This document shows positions 7,187 to 16,303 of a stretch of DNA of 64,000 bases, in pieces. Source of the DNA: Longimicrobiales bacterium. Lineage in GTDB: Bacteria > Gemmatimonadota > Gemmatimonadetes > Longimicrobiales > Gaopeijiaceae. The translations under genes were made by a program, and so were the position numbers. The stretch spans positions 2,016,576 to 2,080,575 of the forward strand of contig OX639991.1 in the NCBI GenBank assembly GCA_951828585.1, read 5' to 3'. Under the pieces are notes generated by a model. It had not been told where the DNA came from. It saw only the letters and a program-made list of their open reading frames with translations, and searched no databases. Position 1 is the first letter of the stretch. The number at the start of each line of letters is the position of its first letter.

Positions 7187-9947
7187 GCTGGAAGGCTTCA
7201 CCTCCTACCGCGAGCCCACGGTCGTGGACTTCGCCGACACCGACCTGCTCGTCTTCACCGGCGCAACCGGATCGGGAAAGTCCAGCCTCATCGACGCGAT
7301 CATCTTCGCGCTCTACGGATCGGTCCCCCGCTACGACCACGCCAGCCTGATCGCGCCCGTCATCAGCCAGGGCAAGGTCCGCGCCCGGGTGCGGCTCGAC
7401 TTCGAGGCGCGGGACAAACGCTACACCGCGGTCCGCGTCGTGCAGCGCACCGCGACCGGCGCCGCCACCCGCGAAGCCCGCCTCGAGGAACGGGCCAACG
7501 GCAAGTCCGTCAAGACGTTGGCCGCCACCGAATCGGACCTGTCGGCGTGCGTCCAGAACGACGTGATCGGCCTCGGCCTCGACCACTTCACGAAGTGCGT
7601 GGTCCTTCCGCAGGGCGAATTCGCCGCCTTTCTGCGCGCCAAACCCGCCGAGCGCAGGCAGTTGCTGGAACGGCTGCTCGGACTGGGGCTGTACGAGCGG
7701 TTGCGCAGGGCGGCCAACCTGCGGTGGAAGGTCGAGGAGGACTGGGCCGACAAGCTGCAGTGGCGGCTGGACTCGGTGCTGGCACACGCGACCCCCGAAG
7801 CCGTCCGCGCGGCCGAGGCCCGGGTCGCGGTGCTGGACCGGCTCCGGCGACGCGTCACCGAGGTCGCAACGCAACTGGCCAAACTCGACTCGAAGTTCCA
7901 GGCCGCCGCCGATCGATGGACGCAGGCCGCCGCGCAGCTGGATCGTCTGGCCAGCGTCAAGGTTCCGGATGGAACGGCCCAACTGGCGACCCGGTACCAG
8001 GCGGCCGAGCAGGAGGTCAAGCGGTCCGCCGAAGCCTGGACCACTGCCGCCCGCCGCTTGCGCGACGCCCGGTCGGCGCGGGAGGACCTGCCCGAGAAGG
8101 CGGCCATCGACAAGGTGGTGGAGAAGCGCGACCAACTCGCGCGCCGGGAAACCGAGATAGCCCGGACCAGGCGTGACCTCAATGTGGCGACGGAGATCGT
8201 CGCGGAGGCCACCGAACACGAGAAGACCATCCGCGACGAGTTCGCACAGGCCAGACAGCGCCTGAGGGAACTTCCCGAACAGTCGGAGCTGGACGCCATT
8301 GCCGGGAAGCACGAGCAACTCCGCCAGCTGGAGGGCGACCTGGAGCGCACACGGCGCGAACTCGCCGAGGCCGACCATGCCTACACCGCGGCCGCCCAGC
8401 GAAAAACCGACGCGGACCGTGAACTGGAAGCCGCGACGCAGGCATTCGAGACCCTGCGCGCCGCCCACAGCGCGGCCGACATGGCCCATCATCTTCACGA
8501 GGGCGGGCCCTGCCCTGTCTGTCTCCAGACCGTCGCCCGGCTACCCGACCACACTCCCCCCGCCGACCTCGACGCGGCCCGCAAGCGAACACACGCGGCC
8601 CGGGAATCCTCCACGCAAACCACCGCTGAACGCGACCGCCGCGCCTCGGCCCGGACCGCCCGCACCACCACCCTGGAACTGCAGACCCAATCCGCACAGT
8701 CACTTCGGCAGTCCCTGGCGGGGTCCCCCGCCCAAACCGAAATCTCCACCCTGATGGCCGAGGTGGCCAAGACGGAGACCCGGGCGGCCATTCTCGAAAA
8801 GCGCCTGGACGACGCGGCCTCCCAGCGGACCAAACGGGAACGGGACGCCAACCACGCCGTCTCGACGCTGAAACAGCAGGAGCGCTTTGCCGCGAGCCTG
8901 CGCGACGACCTGGCCACGGCCCCGTCCCTTGAAGAGACGACCACACTGCTGGACAGGATACGCTCGGCCGACGAGGCGGTGCGCAAGGCCCGACGCGACG
9001 AGGAGTCCTCCCGGCAGGCGCACGATACCGCCGCGGAGGCGCTGCAACGCTGGAAGTCCCGTATCGGCGGCGCCTGGAACGAGTACCACACCGCCCGCGA
9101 TTCGGTCGCCGAAATGCGCCCCCCGGACATCGCCGAGGGCGACCTGGCCGACTCCTGGAAAACCCTGTCGCAGTGGGCCGAAAACACCCACGCGGCCACG
9201 AAGGCCGTCGTTGCCCGGGCCGACTCCGATCGCACCGCCGCCTCCCGCGAAAAAACCCGCCTCGACGCCCAGGTCCGGGAACGCTGCGCAACCGACGGCC
9301 TCACCCTCGACCCGGACGAAGACCCCGCACAGAAAACCTCGGAAGCCCTGGGCGCCGCCCGTGGGAAACTCGACCATCTCCGCGCCTCCGCCGATGAGCG
9401 AAAACGCATTCAGACCGAAGCCGACGAAACCCGCGCCCGATCCCTCATCGCCAAGGACCTGGGCAGCCACCTCGGCGCGAAGAAGTTCGGCGCGTGGATG
9501 CAGAACCAGATCCTCACCTGGCTCATCGAGGGCGCCACGGCGCGGCTGCGGGAGCTGTCCAGCGGCCAGTATTCGCTCGATCTGTCCGACCGCAACGAGT
9601 TCCTGGTGATCGATCACCGCAACGCCGACGAACCGCGGCTGGCAAAGACCCTGTCCGGCGGCGAGACGTTCCTCGCCTCGCTGGCCCTCGCGCTGTCGCT
9701 GGCCCAACAGGTCGCGAACCTGGCGGCACACGGCAGCGCGAAGATCGAGGCGCTCTTCCTCGACGAGGGCTTCGGCACGCTCGATTCGGAGACGCTCGAT
9801 GTCGTGGCCGCCACCATAGAACAGCTGGGCACCGAGCGCATGGTGGGGCTCGTAACGCACGTTCCCGAGCTGGCAGGCCGCATCCCGGTGCAGTACCGCG
9901 TGACCAAGGTGGGCAACTCCTCCTCGGTCGAGCGTGTGGAGACGTGA
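7167..9947 (+). CDS. sbcC: SbcC/Rad50-type SMC-like ATPase
   Basis: ATPase and tether subunit of the Mre11-Rad50-type nuclease, 926 aa, slightly shorter than the roughly 1050 aa of E. coli SbcC. Walker A TGATGSGKSS (Lys38) is at the N-terminus. Two long coiled coils flank the zinc-hook motif CPVC (residues 449-452), through which two molecules dimerise. The C-terminal lobe has the ABC signature LSGGETFLAS and Walker B ALFLDEGFGTLD. The start ATG has GAGGAGGAG just upstream and lies inside the end of sbcD. The coiled-coil DNA is rich in C on this strand but keeps the frame without breaks. Confidence 0.95.
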   Translation: MRPLRLELEGFTSYREPTVVDFADTDLLVFTGATGSGKSSLIDAIIFALYGSVPRYDHASLIAPVISQGKVRARVRLDFEARDKRYTAVRVVQRTATGAATREARLEERANGKSVKTLAATESDLSACVQNDVIGLGLDHFTKCVVLPQGEFAAFLRAKPAERRQLLERLLGLGLYERLRRAANLRWKVEEDWADKLQWRLDSVLAHATPEAVRAAEARVAVLDRLRRRVTEVATQLAKLDSKFQAAADRWTQAAAQLDRLASVKVPDGTAQLATRYQAAEQEVKRSAEAWTTAARRLRDARSAREDLPEKAAIDKVVEKRDQLARRETEIARTRRDLNVATEIVAEATEHEKTIRDEFAQARQRLRELPEQSELDAIAGKHEQLRQLEGDLERTRRELAEADHAYTAAAQRKTDADRELEAATQAFETLRAAHSAADMAHHLHEGGPCPVCLQTVARLPDHTPPADLDAARKRTHAARESSTQTTAERDRRASARTARTTTLELQTQSAQSLRQSLAGSPAQTEISTLMAEVAKTETRAAILEKRLDDAASQRTKRERDANHAVSTLKQQERFAASLRDDLATAPSLEETTTLLDRIRSADEAVRKARRDEESSRQAHDTAAEALQRWKSRIGGAWNEYHTARDSVAEMRPPDIAEGDLADSWKTLSQWAENTHAATKAVVARADSDRTAASREKTRLDAQVRERCATDGLTLDPDEDPAQKTSEALGAARGKLDHLRASADERKRIQTEADETRARSLIAKDLGSHLGAKKFGAWMQNQILTWLIEGATARLRELSSGQYSLDLSDRNEFLVIDHRNADEPRLAKTLSGGETFLASLALALSLAQQVANLAAHGSAKIEALFLDEGFGTLDSETLDVVAATIEQLGTERMVGLVTHVPELAGRIPVQYRVTKVGNSSSVERVET

Positions 9948-9948
9948 A

Positions 9949-10959
9949 GTGGGCGAAGACGCCGGCGGCGGGGCGGGTAACGCGGGCGAAGCCATGAATC
10001 GCGTCGAATCGCTGGCCATCGAAGGCTGGTCCCCCGAATTCGGCTCCCCCGTCGAGACGGAAAGGGACGATGTCCCCGCCGCGCAGGTGGACGCCGGCGC
10101 GGAGCTTCCGCCGGAAGAGTGGCGTCCCCTGGCCGCGGCAGCCGACGCGCCGGCACCGGCCCGCGTGTACTTCGTCGACGGTGTGCGACGGATCGAGGCG
10201 AGGGTGTGGATGAGCCACGGGGGCGAGCCGAGTCTCGGGATCTGCGCGTCCTACGGAGCCGGCGTGGTCCGGTGCGGCCGGAGGGCGGAGATCGTGTCGG
10301 CCAGCGTGCGGCGCGGCTTCTTCGGCAAGGCAGGCGTCCCCGCTCTCGTGACTCGGGCGGGCACTTTCGCGGCGTGCCCCGTCGCCGCCGACGACATCCA
10401 GCAGTTGGTGAACGGCCTGCAGGAACGCATGGGACAGCTCGAGATCGAGGTGGCCGAGACCGCGCTGCCTTCCGCGTCGCGCCCGTCTCGCGGCGATGCG
10501 CTGATGGTGGTGGACGGTCCCCTGCGCGGAAGTCAGCGCATTGCCGGAGCCACCGGCTACGTGAAGAGCCACAGGGTCCAGTACCTGTCGGGCGGGCCGC
10601 GCGCAACCGTTGCCCGGCTCGGCCCGGGCCAGCGCACCCCCGTCTTTCTCATCCAGACCACCTGGACCCGCTACTCCTGGTACCTGCGCCTCACCGAGGC
10701 CGAAGGTCACCCCTGGGCCGGCATTGTGCGGTGCGAAGCGTGGCACGACACGGGACTGGACCAGGTCAAGAGAATCGCGAACGCGACGGCTGCCGTCCTA
10801 CCGCGCTTCGCATCGGAACCACACAAGGACGACCGCGCACCTCAGAACCTCTACCCGATCGCGGGCCTGGAACGCGAGCTGAGACGGCGACTGGGCGATA
10901 CCGGCGTGGTCTATCGTGCGCTCAGACGCGCAGCCGACGACTACCGTCCCCCGACCTGA
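9949..10959 (+). CDS. nurA: NurA-domain 5'-3' nuclease, partner of HerA
   Basis: NurA-type nuclease (RNase H-like fold), about 336 aa. Conserved acidic motifs are YFVDGVRR (Asp77) and VVDGPLRG (Asp189), followed by GYVKSHRVQYL, the hallmark stretch after the second motif. In archaea NurA is inserted in the HerA hexamer and degrades DNA ends opened by Mre11-Rad50. The chosen GTG follows the sbcC stop by 1 nt and has GGAG at 9938-9941; an ATG at 9994 is an alternative start. Gene order and strand place it as the last gene of the herA operon. Sequence similarity is judged from the motifs only, so the family call is firm but not certain. Confidence 0.8.
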   Translation: MGEDAGGGAGNAGEAMNRVESLAIEGWSPEFGSPVETERDDVPAAQVDAGAELPPEEWRPLAAAADAPAPARVYFVDGVRRIEARVWMSHGGEPSLGICASYGAGVVRCGRRAEIVSASVRRGFFGKAGVPALVTRAGTFAACPVAADDIQQLVNGLQERMGQLEIEVAETALPSASRPSRGDALMVVDGPLRGSQRIAGATGYVKSHRVQYLSGGPRATVARLGPGQRTPVFLIQTTWTRYSWYLRLTEAEGHPWAGIVRCEAWHDTGLDQVKRIANATAAVLPRFASEPHKDDRAPQNLYPIAGLERELRRRLGDTGVVYRALRRAADDYRPPT

Positions 10960-11094
10960 CCCCGACCGCGCCCCCACTGGCCCCGCCACCCCCCCCGCCC
11001 CACTTTGAACCGCGAGACCTGGCGCGGCCCGAGGCCCAGCCTCGCGACCCCCGCGCCGGACCCCTCGCCCGACCCAAGCAGCCGGAGGTGCCCG

Positions 11095-11712
11095 ATGTCC
11101 TCACGCTCCCCTCTCCCCGCGCGATCCACCCTCTTCCTGGCCGCCGCGCTGACCCTCCTCACCGCCACCCCACCCGGCGCGGCCGCCCAGCGCAAGTTCG
11201 CCACCGTCGATTCCCTGCGGCACATCCAGTCGGTCGAGCCGCGCACCGGTCCCCCCGGCACCGTGGTCAAGGTGTACACCGAGAACCTTCCCCTGCAGGC
11301 CAGGATCCATGTCGGGGTCGGCGCCATGCGGGCCGGTTTCGAAGCCCTGGCGGAGGGTACGCAGGAGATGTGGGGCGAGGTCTCGGCCACGGTACGGATT
11401 CCCGACTACGCCACGTGGGAACGTCCCCTCGTCTTCATCGTCTTCAACGGCATCTTCACCCCGATCGGGATTTCGGACCCCTTCCACGTCACCAACGGGG
11501 AAGGCCTTGTCCAGCGCCGCGGCCGCATCACCGACGAGGGCCTCGGTTGCGTCACGCTGCGCGACGGCGACCAGTACATGTACGCGCTCACCGGCGAACT
11601 GGGTGACCTGACGCCCGGCGACGAGGTGGTCGTGGAAGGAACCGTCACGGTTGACGGGCCCTGCGAAGGTGCCGACCAGATCGCGGTGGTGAACCTCAGG
11701 CGCAGCGGCTAG
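11095..11712 (+). CDS. Secreted IPT/TIG-domain protein
   Basis: Protein of 205 aa with a Sec signal peptide (hydrophobic LFLAAALTLL, cleavage after GAAAQ). Residues about 40-130 resemble an IPT/TIG immunoglobulin-like fold: SVEPRTGPPGTVVKVY and a regular beta pattern ending in DPFHVTN. The C-terminal part, from RGRITDEG to the end, is a small beta domain like those annotated DUF5818. The ATG at 11095 is chosen because it directly precedes the signal peptide; the frame is open further upstream. It converges on the sugar dehydrogenase gene with only 18 nt between the two stops. The function is unknown, perhaps surface binding. Confidence 0.7.
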   Translation: MSSRSPLPARSTLFLAAALTLLTATPPGAAAQRKFATVDSLRHIQSVEPRTGPPGTVVKVYTENLPLQARIHVGVGAMRAGFEALAEGTQEMWGEVSATVRIPDYATWERPLVFIVFNGIFTPIGISDPFHVTNGEGLVQRRGRITDEGLGCVTLRDGDQYMYALTGELGDLTPGDEVVVEGTVTVDGPCEGADQIAVVNLRRSG

Positions 11713-11730
11713 ACCGCTGCCGATCCCGGG

Positions 11731-12888
11731 CTACCCCACCGGTTCCAGCCGCACGATCGGCGTCGGCTCGCCGCCGCGGGCCTCGAGCGCCACGTAGATG
11801 TAGCCGTCGGGGCCCTCGCGCACGTCCCGCACGCGTCCCATCCCCCGCAGAATGGTCTCCCTGTCCACGACCCGCCCGTCCTCGATGGTCAACCGGTCGA
11901 CGTTCTGTCCCGCGAGCCCACCGGCAAAGAGATTGCCCCGCCACTCGGAAAACTTGTCTCCGGTGTAGAAGGCCAACCCCGACACGCCGATGGAGGGCAC
12001 CCAGAAGTGGACCGGCTGCTCCATCCCCTCGGCGTGGGTCGCGTCGTGAATCTTCGTCCCGCCCCGGTAGTTGACCCCGTAACCGATCACCGGCCAGCCG
12101 TAGTTGGCGCCGGCGGTCGAGACGTTGACCTCGTCACCCCCCCGGGGTCCATGCTCCGTGAGCCAGACGGCCCCTGTCTCCGGGTGGATCGCCAGCCCCT
12201 GCGGGTTGCGATGGCCGTAGCTCCAGATCTCGGGCATCGCGCCGGCTTGGCCCACAAAAGGATTGTCCTCGGGGACACGGCCGTCGTCGTGCAGCCGCAC
12301 GATCACGCCGTGGTGGTTGGAGATGTCCTGTGCCGGGTGGGCCGCCAGGTCGCCGCTCGGGGAAGCCTGGCGGTCGCCCACCGAGAGGTAGACGTAGCCG
12401 TCCGCGTCAAAGGCCAGCCTGCACCCGTAATGTCCACCGCCCTCCGAGACCGCCTCGAAGATCTCGTCGACCAGGGTGAAGCGATCGTCTTCAAAGGTGC
12501 CCCGCACGACCGCGGTCGTCGCGCGGCGCCCGTCGCCCACCGGCTTGGAGTAGCTAAGATAGATCAGCCGGTTGTTCGTAAAGTCCGGATGGGGGAGCAC
12601 TTCCATCAATCCGCCCTGCCCCCGAGCCAGCACTTCGGGAACTCCCGGAACCGGGTCCGCGACAAGCTTGCCGTCGCGGACGATCCGAAGCCGCCCGGCG
12701 CGTTCCGTCACCAGGATATCGCCTCCCGGAAGGAACGCGATCGACCAGGGGACCTCCAGTCCCTCGGCCACGGGAACCACACGAAAGTCGTGAAGGGCCG
12801 TCCGCCGCACGTCCGACTGGGCCGAAACGGGGGAGCAAATGGAGGCCAGAACCGCAGTGGAGAGGAACAGCGACACTGTACGAGTCAT
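11731..12888 (-). CDS. PQQ-dependent sugar dehydrogenase family protein (soluble aldose dehydrogenase type)
   Basis: Periplasmic six-bladed beta-propeller of the glucose/sorbosone dehydrogenase (GSDH) family, 385 aa with a signal peptide ending VSAQ. Family signatures: LPGGDILVTERAGRLRI in blade 1, HYGCRLAFDADGYVYLSVGDR in the middle, then HRNPQGLA and TEHGPRGGDEVN. These correspond to the PQQ/Ca2+ binding face of YliI-like aldose dehydrogenases. No PQQ-biosynthesis genes lie in the window, so the cofactor would come from elsewhere. The start ATG has AAAGGG upstream on the minus strand. It is transcribed alone, convergent with the IPT/TIG gene. Confidence 0.88.
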   Translation of the reverse strand: MTRTVSLFLSTAVLASICSPVSAQSDVRRTALHDFRVVPVAEGLEVPWSIAFLPGGDILVTERAGRLRIVRDGKLVADPVPGVPEVLARGQGGLMEVLPHPDFTNNRLIYLSYSKPVGDGRRATTAVVRGTFEDDRFTLVDEIFEAVSEGGGHYGCRLAFDADGYVYLSVGDRQASPSGDLAAHPAQDISNHHGVIVRLHDDGRVPEDNPFVGQAGAMPEIWSYGHRNPQGLAIHPETGAVWLTEHGPRGGDEVNVSTAGANYGWPVIGYGVNYRGGTKIHDATHAEGMEQPVHFWVPSIGVSGLAFYTGDKFSEWRGNLFAGGLAGQNVDRLTIEDGRVVDRETILRGMGRVRDVREGPDGYIYVALEARGGEPTPIVRLEPVG

Positions 12889-13303
12889 GAATCTTGCCCT
12901 TTGGAGCCGATTGGGTTGCGGGGTGCCTGAACGAAATTGATACCGCTATTTCGACGGTCAGGCCAGCCCTGGTGTCGGCCCGCCGTTTCGGGATCAGGCA
13001 ATTCGATAGACTCATAAAGCGTTATCTGTCAACGCCTTACGCATCCATGCCCGCCGCTGGCCCATGGGGTCGCACGGCGCGGCGGGATGTCGGCGGGGAC
13101 AACGCATGCCGCACCATCGGGTCAATCCTCCGTTCCCCGACCCGTGCGCGAGCGGGTCCCGACGCCTATTTTCGCCGTTCACTTGCGGGTCCGCGTTTGC
13201 GTTTCGCGCAACGGTACCGTATTGTGTGAGCGTCGGCAGTGCCGTCCGAAGGAGTCGGCGGCCGACTGCGTGGACACATTCACCTCTTGAAAGGAGATGT
13301 CCA
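12889..13303. other. Gene-less stretch between sugar dehydrogenase and SusC
   Basis: This 415-nt divergent intergenic region contains no convincing gene. The open frames across it are upstream extensions of the SusC frame. It holds the proposed SusC promoter at 13197-13225 and an AAAGGAG ribosome site at 13290-13296. Nothing else was recognised. Confidence 0.6.
13197..13225 (+). promoter_or_regulatory. Putative sigma-70 promoter for the SusC/SusD operon
   Basis: TTGCGT (13197-13202), a 17-nt spacer and TATTGT (13220-13225) match sigma-70 -35 and -10 boxes at optimal spacing. Transcription would start near 13232, giving a leader of about 70 nt before the SusC ATG at 13304. Confidence 0.45.
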
Positions 13304-16273
13304 ATGTCCAATCGCTACTGCATCAGCGGTGTGATTGCGGCTCTGGTACTCGCGCTTAGCGTAGCCGGAGCCACGAACCTCGCCGCCCAGACAGGCGCCG
13401 TAACCGGTTTGGTTACGGACGCCACCACGGGTCAGCCCCTCAACGATGCCGCCATCACCCTGGTGGATACCGAGGAGACGGGTCTGACCGCCACCAACGG
13501 ACGCTATCTGCTTAACAGCGTTCCCGTTGGTGTGTACACCGTCAAGGTCGTGATCCTCGGGTACGCCACCCAGGAGAAGGAGGTCACGGTCACGCCGGGG
13601 AGCACACAGCAGGTCGACTTCCAGCTCGAAATCTCCGCCATCAACCTGGACGAAATCGTCGCGACGGGTGTGGCTGGCGCGGTAGAGCGCAGGAAGGTCG
13701 GCGTGTCGCTCCCCTCGGTCAAGGTGGAAGACCTCACCGAGACCATGCCGATTGACAACTTCTCCCAGATCCTCGAGGGCCGTATTCCCGGTGTCCGCTC
13801 GATCGGCACCAACGGCTCGATCGGCGGCGGGCGTCAGCTCCGTATTCGCGGCATCGACACCTTTGGGTACACGAGTGTGCGTCCGGTGGTGTACATCGAT
13901 GGCGTCCGGGTCGACACCCAGAAGGCCGAATGGGGCTACATGGGCACGACGTGCTGCGGCTTCTCCGGCGGTGCCAGCGAGGACCGGCTCGGCGACCTCA
14001 ACCCCGAGGAAATCGACCGGATCGAGGTCCTGAAGGGCCCGGCGGCAGCGACGCTGTTCGGGTCCGAAGCCGCCGCCGGGGTGATCCAGGTGTTCACGAA
14101 GCGCGGCCGGAGCAACACGCCGTCCTCCTTCACGCTGAACACCAGTGTCGGCATGAACCGCATCCGGGCGAATCTTCCCACGAAGTTGCGACCCAACTTC
14201 CGGGGACCCGACGGCTTCGTTCCGTGGGAGCCGAATGAGACGCTCATCGAGAACGGTCTCGTCAACAGCTACGACCTCTCGGCGTCGGGTGGCGGCGAAG
14301 ACGTCACGTACTTCGTGTCGACCGGGCTGAGCTACGAGGAAGGCTCGATCAAGCCCAACGACGCGACCCGCGGCAACATCCGCGTGAACCTCAACTGGAC
14401 GGCGTCCGAGAATCTGTCCCTCGGCCTGACCTCCGGGTACGTCCGCAACAAGATCCTGGCGTTGCAGACCGGAAACAACTGGCTGGGCATCTACACCAAC
14501 GCGATGCTGAGCAACCCGTTCAACGCCACCGAGGAAGAGCCCTACGGCGGCGGCCTGGACGTGAACGTGGCGAACTCGCAGGCGATCACGACGCATTCCG
14601 ACGCGGATCGCTGGACCGGCAGTGTGTCGCTGAACTACACCCCGATGCCGAACTTCAGCCATCGCTTCACCTTCGGGCTCGACGCGGTGACCGACCAGAA
14701 GACCCGGCACCTGCCCTGGGGCCGCTACTACACCTACCTCGGCGAGCGGGGCGAGAGGAACATCGGGTACCGGTCGGCCCGGAAATTCACGAGTGACTTC
14801 CTGTCGTCCTACGACTACGACAACATGTTTGGCATGGACTTCCTGACCGGGTCGATCTCATTCGGCGGGCAGGGCTACTGGGACGTCGAGTCGCGGTCCA
14901 TGGCGATCGGCAAGGGCTATGCCGCCGCAGGCGTAACCACGGTGACAGGCGCCGCCGAAAGGCTCGGTAACGAGAGCTTCTCAGAGGAGATCAACCTCGG
15001 GTTCTTCCTGCAGAACCGTTTCGACCTCAGCGACGACCTCTTCCTCAACGTCGCGGTCCGAGCGGACGGCAACTCCGCATTCGGCGACAACTACGGCTTC
15101 CAGGTCTATCCGAAGGCCGACGTCGCCTACAACATTCCGCAGTCGGTCCTTCCCGAGATGGTCTCGAGCCTCAAGTTCCGTGCGGCCGTGGGCATGGCGG
15201 GCAAGGCCCCCGGCCCGTTCGCCAAGTTCCAGACCTTCTTCCCCATCGTGGTGCTCGACGACAAGCCCGGCGTGGCGCCCGCGGGTGCCGGCAACCAGGA
15301 CATCGAGCCCGAGAACAAGCGGGAAGTGGAAACCGGTCTCGACATCGGCCTTATGAACAATAGGATCGGGATGGAGCTGACCTACTACGACGCGCGTACG
15401 ATCAACGCTCTGTTCTACCTCCCGAAGGCGCCCAGCACGGGCACCTACGGACGGACGGAGAACTGCTGCATCTGGCTGAACCGCGGCTTCGAGGCGGCTG
15501 TAACCGGATCGGTGATTGAGTCGCCTTCATTCCGCTGGAACATGAACCTCACCTACGAGTGGAACTACAATCGCCTCCACGACCTCGGCGAGGCCGCGGT
15601 GGACGATTCGGTCCCGATGTACACGGAGGACCCTGAAACCGGGTTCTGGGAGTTCAGCCACTGGAGGTACACCAGGCAGCTGAGCGGGTGGTTCGAGGGT
15701 GAATCCATCGGCAACCTGTGGAGTCGATATATCACGAGCTGGGATCCGGAAGCCCGCGCTCACACCCTTACGGATCACTACTTCAACATTGGCCTGAGAT
15801 TCCCCACGCACATGGGGTCGGTCAACAGCACCTTCCAGATCATGAACGATCTGGTGGTCAGGTTCCAGGTACGGGGCGAGACCGGTGCGCACATGCAGAA
15901 CGCGGACCGCGCCTATGGGATCCGCCAGTACGGCTACGACGAGTTGCTGGCGGAAGCCAACCCGGACGGGACCTTGAACCAGGTGGGTGACTCGATCCTG
16001 GACTTCCACCGCCTGGTGTGGGCGCTCGATTCGCGCGCGCACATCCGCCTGCAGGAGGTTTCGATGGCCTACACCGTGCCGGAGAGCATCAGTGGCCGGC
16101 TCGGACTGCAGAGGACGACCGTCATGCTCTCGGGGTACAACCTGCACTGGTGGGACGACTGCAATTGCCAGGATCCGAATGCGTCCTACAGCGCCAGCGA
16201 CTTCGACGGCTTCCCGTTCCTGAGCCCCTCGCAGCCGAGAAAGTTCCAGCTTTCCGTGCGAACACGGTTCTAA
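13304..16273 (+). CDS. SusC/RagA-family TonB-linked outer membrane protein
   Basis: Large outer-membrane transporter of 989 aa. A signal peptide ends at NLAAQ. A CarboxypepD_reg-like domain (about 27-110) is followed by the SusC/RagA plug with ILEGRIPGV, LRIRGIDTFG, VVYIDGVRVD and the box ATLFGSEAAAGVIQVFTKRG, then a barrel ending in LSVRTRF. The ATG at 13304 has GGAG 7 nt upstream; the frame is open further upstream but without signal-peptide features. A SusD-like lipoprotein follows 30 nt downstream, so the pair forms the pedestal-bin complex for uptake of oligosaccharides or peptides. The ligand cannot be told, and there is no glycoside hydrolase next to it. Confidence 0.93.
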   Translation: MSNRYCISGVIAALVLALSVAGATNLAAQTGAVTGLVTDATTGQPLNDAAITLVDTEETGLTATNGRYLLNSVPVGVYTVKVVILGYATQEKEVTVTPGSTQQVDFQLEISAINLDEIVATGVAGAVERRKVGVSLPSVKVEDLTETMPIDNFSQILEGRIPGVRSIGTNGSIGGGRQLRIRGIDTFGYTSVRPVVYIDGVRVDTQKAEWGYMGTTCCGFSGGASEDRLGDLNPEEIDRIEVLKGPAAATLFGSEAAAGVIQVFTKRGRSNTPSSFTLNTSVGMNRIRANLPTKLRPNFRGPDGFVPWEPNETLIENGLVNSYDLSASGGGEDVTYFVSTGLSYEEGSIKPNDATRGNIRVNLNWTASENLSLGLTSGYVRNKILALQTGNNWLGIYTNAMLSNPFNATEEEPYGGGLDVNVANSQAITTHSDADRWTGSVSLNYTPMPNFSHRFTFGLDAVTDQKTRHLPWGRYYTYLGERGERNIGYRSARKFTSDFLSSYDYDNMFGMDFLTGSISFGGQGYWDVESRSMAIGKGYAAAGVTTVTGAAERLGNESFSEEINLGFFLQNRFDLSDDLFLNVAVRADGNSAFGDNYGFQVYPKADVAYNIPQSVLPEMVSSLKFRAAVGMAGKAPGPFAKFQTFFPIVVLDDKPGVAPAGAGNQDIEPENKREVETGLDIGLMNNRIGMELTYYDARTINALFYLPKAPSTGTYGRTENCCIWLNRGFEAAVTGSVIESPSFRWNMNLTYEWNYNRLHDLGEAAVDDSVPMYTEDPETGFWEFSHWRYTRQLSGWFEGESIGNLWSRYITSWDPEARAHTLTDHYFNIGLRFPTHMGSVNSTFQIMNDLVVRFQVRGETGAHMQNADRAYGIRQYGYDELLAEANPDGTLNQVGDSILDFHRLVWALDSRAHIRLQEVSMAYTVPESISGRLGLQRTTVMLSGYNLHWWDDCNCQDPNASYSASDFDGFPFLSPSQPRKFQLSVRTRF

Positions 16274-16303
16274 CCGGGGTGATCCCAGAAAGAGGAAAGA
16301 AAA

